This document shows, piece by piece, positions 14,838 through 18,692 of a DNA stretch of 18,692 nt. Origin of the DNA: Chitinophaga pinensis (GTDB lineage: Bacteria > Bacteroidota > Bacteroidia > Flavobacteriales_D > Crocinitomicaceae); assembly GCA_945870115.1 (NCBI GenBank), contig CAMBRH010000024.1, forward strand, positions 1-18,692, read 5' to 3'. Position 1 is the first letter of the stretch; each line of letters begins with the position of its first letter. The notes under the pieces were generated by a model. That model saw only the letters and a list, made by a program, of their open reading frames with translations, ran no database searches and was not told the DNA's origin. The translations under genes and the position numbers were made by a program.

Positions 14838-14854
14838 CAAATAAATTTGTAATT

Positions 14855-15286
14855 TTATTGGTGAATGAAAGTCATTTCCATTTCACCTTGTCCTTGAGCA
14901 GACATTCCTAAAACCAATCTAGCATCTGTATTTTCAATTACAGAAATCGTTTCTTTTTTACCAGAAACTGTTGTAGAAAGTTTTTTCTTGTCAGCAGACA
15001 AAGTCCAAGTTCCGTTTTCAGTATTGATTTTTCCGTCTTGAGCTGGAGATTCAACAACAAATTTTCCATCTTTTTCAAAAGTAAGTTTCATTTTACCTTT
15101 AACTTGCTCGAAAGCAGAACTCATCATTTTACGAGCGAATTCTTTTTGATCCTCAGGAAAACTTGCAATCGCTTTATCAACATTTACTCCGTCTAATTTC
15201 CATTTTCCAACCATTGGATTGCTTTCACCACAAGAAACAATTGTTAAGGCAACAAGTCCAACAAATAATAAGTTTAATATTTTCAT
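14855..15286 (-). CDS. Small lipoprotein, lipocalin-like
   Basis: The 143-residue protein has a lipoprotein signal (lipobox IVSC, Cys19). It then shows the pattern of small lipocalin-like lipoproteins of Bacteroidota: an NPMVGKWKLDG opening strand, a helical insertion (about residues 36-65, FPEDQKEFARKMMSSAFEQV), then successive strands KMKLTFEKDGKFVV, GTWTLSADKKKLSTT, ETISVIENTDARLVL and GEMEMTFIHQ. This family has no assigned function and may bind a small ligand or protect the envelope. It is a single-gene unit with a -7 box and a strong terminator. Confidence 0.82.
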   Translation of the reverse strand: MKILNLLFVGLVALTIVSCGESNPMVGKWKLDGVNVDKAIASFPEDQKEFARKMMSSAFEQVKGKMKLTFEKDGKFVVESPAQDGKINTENGTWTLSADKKKLSTTVSGKKETISVIENTDARLVLGMSAQGQGEMEMTFIHQ

Positions 15287-15308
15287 CTGATTTTTTTTAA
15301 TTAGGTAA

Positions 15309-15316
15309 CAAAAGTA
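15309..15316 (-). promoter_or_regulatory. Candidate promoter of the small lipoprotein gene, -7 box
   Basis: TACTTTTG on the - strand matches TAnnTTTG, about 22 nt before the ATG at 15286. No clear -33 TTG is seen. Confidence 0.5.
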
Positions 15317-15519
15317 AACTTTTTTTTGATATTTAATCAGATTTAAAAAAATATGTTTAAAAATTCAATTCGTTTTGCATTTTTCTAAAGAAGTGAAAAA
15401 GCTTATTGTAAAAGTAGTTTTTTTAATCCAAGCTAAATTAGAATATCTTCATTTTAAATATGTATTAAATTTAAATTACTGCATTTGCTTTTTATAGATT
15501 GGTGAAGATAAGAGATTGT

Positions 15520-15550
15520 TTGGCGAATGAATTAAGAGCTAATAGTTTTG
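15520..15550 (+). promoter_or_regulatory. Possible orphan promoter in the gene-free stretch
   Basis: TTG (15520-15522), a 20 bp spacer and TAGTTTTG (15543-15550) fit the Bacteroidota consensus. No gene starts within 480 bp downstream on this strand, so it would drive a long leader or a small RNA, or be a chance match. Confidence 0.25.
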
Positions 15551-15892
15551 GCTTTTCTATTTATCCAAAAATAAAATAGCACGAAAATTAGATGCTCTCA
15601 TTAAAATGACGTTCAACTTCATAGTCACATAATCCATTATAAATTTGCAGCGAAGACATTTTAAAAAGATCTAAACCACATCAAAGTACTACTTTTAAAT
15701 AGCTTCTACTAAGATTAAAAATTAACTTTCACACTCCAAAGGATTTGCATAAACAAAAAATTAAAACGTTATTTTTACTAATGTTTATAAAAGTACAAAA
15801 AGAGCCAAGATAATATAAAAAGCCCAATTAACTACCTAATAGTCATCTAATTAATAGATTTAGTTATCAACGGCCTTGATTTTTTTGTCATA

Positions 15893-15905
15893 TTACATGA
15901 TGTAA
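15893..15905. promoter_or_regulatory. Perfect inverted repeat, candidate operator upstream of the NADH dehydrogenase gene
   Basis: TTACAT and ATGTAA flank a single G, giving a perfect 13 bp dyad 136 bp before the ATG at 16041. It has the form of a transcription factor site but matches no regulator I can name. Confidence 0.35.
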
Positions 15906-16040
15906 GTTAAACATTTTTTTAAATAGAAATTTTCCAAATTAAGGGAGTTTCGATAAAAAGAAAGATTTGTAAATAAAAATCATTAAATTTAAGCGCTGAA
16001 ACAAATCAAATCGTTCTTGGATTCTTAAAAAAATAAAAAA

Positions 16041-17309
16041 ATGGATGAACGAAAAAGAATCATTGTAATTGGTGGCGGATTCGCAGGATTACAATTTATT
16101 AAAAACATTGATTCAGATGTATATGATGTGTTATTGATTGATAAATTAAATCATCATCAGTTTCAACCTTTGTTTTATCAAGTTGCTACTTCTCAATTAG
16201 AACCCGCGAGTATTTCTTTTCCTTTTAGAAAAATCTTTCAGAAAAAAGAAAATTTGAAAATCAGGATGGCTGATGTTGAATCAATTAATTCAGGTAAAAA
16301 TTGTGTTGAAACCACAATTGGAACTTTTTCTTATGATTATTTAGTTATTGCAACGGGTTGTAAAACGAATTTCTTCAACAATCAAAACATCGAGCAAAAT
16401 GCTTTTACCTTAAAAAGTACTTTTGATTCAATTTCTATTCGAAATCACGTTTTACTCTTGTTCGAAGAATACATCTCATCAAAAGAATCTGAAAGGGAAG
16501 CAATTTTAAATATAGTAATCGCTGGTGCAGGGCCAACTGGAGTTGAAATGTCTGGAGCATTTGCTGAAATTAAAAAAAATATTTTACCTAAAGATTATCC
16601 GGGAATTGATTTTTCAAAATTGAAAATCACCTTGGTTGAAGGAAGCGCCCATACTTTAAACAGTATGAGTGATAAGGCAAAATCTGCTTCAAGAAAATAT
16701 TTAATTGATTTAGGAATTGAATTAAAAACTGGAATCACAGTTTTAGATTATGAAAATAATTTAGTAAAACTTAGTGATGGATCTGAAATTACAGCTCGAA
16801 CGTTAATTTGGGCCGCTGGAGTTACTGGAAATTTGATTGATGGTTTAAATCATGAAACAGTCATGCGAGGTAATCGCTTAAAGGTAAATCAACTAAATTT
16901 AATTGACACGTATACAAACATTTATGCATTGGGCGATATCGCCTATATGCCAACTGCAAAATATCCAAATGCCCATCCTCAATTGGCAAATGTCGCTATT
17001 AATCAGGCTAAAAACCTAGCGAAAAATTTTAATAGAAAAATCAAATCCAAAGAACTAATAGAATTTGAATACAAAGATTTAGGTTCTATGGCAACAATTG
17101 GAAAACACAAAGCTGTTGTTGATTTACCACGATTCAAATTCAAAGGATTTTTTGCTTGGTATATTTGGATGTTTTTACATCTAATGTTGATATTAAGTAC
17201 CAAGAATAAATTAATAATTTTCATTAATTGGGCTTGGGCTTATGTTACAAAAGATACCTCTTTGAGATTGATTTTAAATAATCCGAAAAAAGCAAAAAAA
17301 GTATCCTAA
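16041..17309 (+). CDS. ndh: Type II NADH:quinone oxidoreductase (NDH-2)
   Basis: NDH-2 passes electrons from NADH through FAD to quinone at the inner face of the membrane without pumping protons. The 422-residue protein has the first dinucleotide motif GGGFAGL (11-17) for FAD, the conserved HHQFQPLFYQVAT and EPASISFPFR segments, a second Rossmann motif AGAGPTGVE (161-169) for NADH, and the FAD-contacting ALGDIA (296-301). The C-terminus has amphipathic/hydrophobic helices (about 370-405, FFAWYIWMFLHLMLIL) that anchor NDH-2 at the membrane. It is followed 125 bp later by trxB, with its own possible promoter. The long upstream stretch may carry its regulation; I see no clear TAnnTTTG box close to this start. 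Confidence 0.92.
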   Translation: MDERKRIIVIGGGFAGLQFIKNIDSDVYDVLLIDKLNHHQFQPLFYQVATSQLEPASISFPFRKIFQKKENLKIRMADVESINSGKNCVETTIGTFSYDYLVIATGCKTNFFNNQNIEQNAFTLKSTFDSISIRNHVLLLFEEYISSKESEREAILNIVIAGAGPTGVEMSGAFAEIKKNILPKDYPGIDFSKLKITLVEGSAHTLNSMSDKAKSASRKYLIDLGIELKTGITVLDYENNLVKLSDGSEITARTLIWAAGVTGNLIDGLNHETVMRGNRLKVNQLNLIDTYTNIYALGDIAYMPTAKYPNAHPQLANVAINQAKNLAKNFNRKIKSKELIEFEYKDLGSMATIGKHKAVVDLPRFKFKGFFAWYIWMFLHLMLILSTKNKLIIFINWAWAYVTKDTSLRLILNNPKKAKKVS

Positions 17310-17320
17310 ATAGGATTTTT
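17303..17320 (+). terminator. Short hairpin with T-run at the end of the NADH dehydrogenase gene
   Basis: ATCCT (17303-17307), loop AAAT and AGGAT (17312-17316) lead into five T. The stem is only 5 bp and its loop contains the stop codon, so termination may be partial. Confidence 0.4.
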
Positions 17321-17367
17321 AAATTAGAGAATAAAGAATATCTATTAAAAACGAACAAAAAAATAAT

Positions 17368-17375
17368 TATTTTTG
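17368..17375 (+). promoter_or_regulatory. Candidate trxB promoter, -7 box
   Basis: TATTTTTG matches TAnnTTTG, 59 nt before the trxB ATG. No clear -33 TTG is seen. Confidence 0.45.
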
Positions 17376-17434
17376 TAAAAAATATAGGGTTGAACAGTAT
17401 CATGCCATAAATGAAAATTAAATAAATTAAAAAA

Positions 17435-18385
17435 ATGAATAGTCCAGAAAAAGTAAAATGTTTAATTATTGGTTCAGGTCCTGCGGGATATACAGCGGCA
17501 ATTTACGCAGCAAGAGCAGATATGCATCCAGTTATGTATCAAGGAATGCAGCCAGGTGGACAGTTGACAACAACAAATGAAGTTGAGAATTTCCCAGGTT
17601 ATCCTGATGGAGTTTCAGGTCCTGAAATGATGATTCAATTAGAAGCTCAAGCTAAACGTTTTGAAACAGATATTCGTTTTGGTTTCATTGATAAAGTTGA
17701 TTTCTCGGGAGATATTCATAAATGTTGGACAGAAGACGGACATGAAATTCATGCAGAAACAGTTATTATTTCAACTGGAGCATCTGCTAAATATTTAGGT
17801 TTGCCTTCAGAGCAAAAATACTTAGAATTGGGTGGAGGAGTTTCTGCCTGTGCAGTTTGTGATGGTTTTTTCTACCGTGGACAAGAAACAGTAATTGTTG
17901 GTGCTGGAGATTCTGCTTGTGAAGAAGCACATTATTTATCTAAATTATGTACAAAAGTTACGATGTTAGTTAGAAAAGAAGAGTTCAGAGCTTCAAAAAT
18001 CATGGCTGACAGAGTTAAAAACACGCCAAATATTGAAATCCTATTTAGTACGAATACATTAGAAGTTTTAGGAGATGGACAAGGAGTTACAGGAGCTAGA
18101 GTAAAAAATGATGTTACTGGCGAAGAAAAAACAATTCCTTGTACAGGATTTTTTGTAGCAATTGGGCACAAACCAAATACAGATATTTTCAAAGAATATA
18201 TCAACCTTGACGAAGTTGGCTATATTAAATATGAGCAAGCTGGAACAAGTAAAACGAATGTTGCAGGAGTTTTTGTTGCAGGAGATGCTGCTGACAAAAC
18301 TTACAGGCAAGCAATTACTGCTGCTGGAACAGGATGCATGGCCGCTTTAGACGCTGAAAGATATTTAGCTGCAAAAGGACATTAA
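17435..18385 (+). CDS. trxB: Thioredoxin-disulfide reductase
   Basis: The enzyme uses NADPH and FAD to reduce thioredoxin in the cytoplasm. The 316-residue length is standard. Motifs in order are the FAD-binding GSGPAGYTAA near the N-terminus, the PGGQLTTTNEVENFPGYP segment typical of low-molecular-weight thioredoxin reductases, the redox-active disulfide CAVC (Cys139 and Cys142) followed by DGFFYRG, the NADPH-binding GAGDSACEEA, and the C-terminal FAD motif VFVAGDAADKTYRQAITAAGTGC. All key residues are present. The ATG at 17435 follows an A-rich leader. Confidence 0.96.
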   Translation: MNSPEKVKCLIIGSGPAGYTAAIYAARADMHPVMYQGMQPGGQLTTTNEVENFPGYPDGVSGPEMMIQLEAQAKRFETDIRFGFIDKVDFSGDIHKCWTEDGHEIHAETVIISTGASAKYLGLPSEQKYLELGGGVSACAVCDGFFYRGQETVIVGAGDSACEEAHYLSKLCTKVTMLVRKEEFRASKIMADRVKNTPNIEILFSTNTLEVLGDGQGVTGARVKNDVTGEEKTIPCTGFFVAIGHKPNTDIFKEYINLDEVGYIKYEQAGTSKTNVAGVFVAGDAADKTYRQAITAAGTGCMAALDAERYLAAKGH

Positions 18386-18405
18386 AAATAGTTATGAATT
18401 ATTAG

Positions 18406-18450
18406 TTTTGAATTATGAATAGATGATAACTCTACATTGATAATTCAAAA
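18406..18450. repeat. 11 bp perfect inverted repeat after trxB
   Basis: TTTTGAATTAT (18406-18416) and ATAATTCAAAA (18440-18450) are perfect reverse complements separated by 23 bp, inside a region of degenerate GAATTAT-like repeats that starts just after the trxB stop. It could form a weak hairpin or be leftover simple-repeat DNA. Confidence 0.55.
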
Positions 18451-18467
18451 TGAAAAATTGTCAATAT

Positions 18468-18498
18468 AGGTGACTGAGGCTCTCGAAGTCACCTTTAT
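18468..18498. terminator. Probable shared terminator between convergent genes
   Basis: AGGTGACT (18468-18475) pairs with AGTCACCT (18487-18494), with a small GAG/CTC inner pairing in the loop. TTTATTT follows on the + strand. It lies between trxB (+) and the partial - strand gene, 5 bp from the latter's stop, so it may serve both directions. Confidence 0.7.
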
Positions 18499-18692
18499 TT
18501 AGTAGTTTAACAAAAGTTCTACTGTATCGAAAGCTGGAGTATAAATTGATTTCTCTACCAAAATTGCTGTTGGATTTACAGATGAATACCTATATGAATA
18601 GTTTGTATTTCCATCATTAAGACAATATACAATTTTCTCACCTAAACCAGTGATTGTTTGTTCACTTTTTGCACAACAATCTTCACAGTCTT
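18499..18692 (-). CDS. C-terminal end of an unrecognised protein (5' end outside window)
   Basis: An open - strand frame enters from the right edge and ends with TAA at 18501-18499, giving 63 residues. It reads DCEDCCAKSEQTITGLGEKI first and ends VELLLNY. The cluster of three Cys among acidic residues at the left end, a fourth Cys (VYCLND) and the Tyr/Ser-rich middle do not match a family I know. Coding is supported by the open frame, sensible composition and the hairpin right after the stop. It is probably a secreted or lipoprotein-type hypothetical protein, but that is a guess. Confidence 0.6.
   Translation of the reverse strand, partial: DCEDCCAKSEQTITGLGEKIVYCLNDGNTNYSYRYSSVNPTAILVEKSIYTPAFDTVELLLNY

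Larger units (their letters stand above)
15287..16040. other. 754 bp gene-free stretch with possible regulatory elements
   Basis: No open frame with coding character is visible on either strand and no tRNA-like fold was found. It holds the promoter of the - strand lipoprotein (15309-15316), a possible + strand promoter (15520-15550), a further TAnnTTTG match (15640-15647), a symmetrical AAAGTA-C-TACTTT element (15683-15695) and a perfect TTACAT-G-ATGTAA inverted repeat (15893-15905). A short segment (15518-15536) resembles part of the nearby rhomboid gene. It could be decayed coding DNA or carry an unrecognised small RNA. Confidence 0.6.

Noticed and set aside
16814..17224. - strand open frames inside the NADH dehydrogenase and trxB genes
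   Set aside because: They are antisense shadows of strongly supported enzymes and show no motifs of their own.

Overview
The window looks like chromosomal DNA of a member of the Bacteroidota, most likely Flavobacteriia. The base composition is strongly AT-rich. There is a TonB-dependent receptor with an N-terminal carboxypeptidase-regulatory-like domain, a secreted protein with a type IX secretion (T9SS) type A C-terminal domain, and many -7 boxes of the Bacteroidota form TAnnTTTG. Leaders are A-rich rather than Shine-Dalgarno-like. TGA is a normal stop codon here (the RRM gene and the DUF5808 gene end with it), so the standard bacterial code applies. I see no tRNA, rRNA, CRISPR array, transposase or phage gene.

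Left part (1-5749, + strand): the 3' part of a TonB-dependent receptor gene, then a lipoprotein of a type often found beside such receptors. Between them lie a GC-rich hairpin and seven CAAA repeats that end 4 bp before the lipoprotein start. Next come mscL with its own promoter and terminator, a one-RRM RNA-binding protein with a charged tail, and a T9SS cargo protein in which a MopE-type calcium-binding motif sits between SprB-like repeats.

Middle part (5750-10622): a two-gene + strand operon with a ROK sugar kinase and a secreted GH92 alpha-mannosidase, which suggests mannoside or glycan use. It meets a - strand operon stop-to-stop, with a 4 bp overlap. The - operon runs DUF5808 small membrane protein, SPFH/stomatin-like protein, small outer-membrane-like protein, glycerophosphodiester phosphodiesterase (GDPD) lipoprotein. 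The GDPD frame is intact apart from one internal TGA.

Right part (12347-18692): a REP-like pair of palindromes, then - strand genes for a GH3 lipoprotein (NagZ/beta-hexosaminidase type), a rhomboid protease and a small lipoprotein, each with its own candidate promoter. A 754 bp gene-free stretch follows. Then come + strand genes for a type II NADH dehydrogenase and thioredoxin reductase (trxB), and finally the C-terminal end of an unrecognised - strand gene cut by the window edge.

Most of the window is ordinary core and accessory genome. I do not see a clearly new multi-gene system. The parts most worth a second look are the CAAA repeat tract at the TonB-receptor/lipoprotein junction, the single in-frame TGA in the GDPD gene, the palindromic intergenic elements, and the large gene-free stretch before the NADH dehydrogenase.
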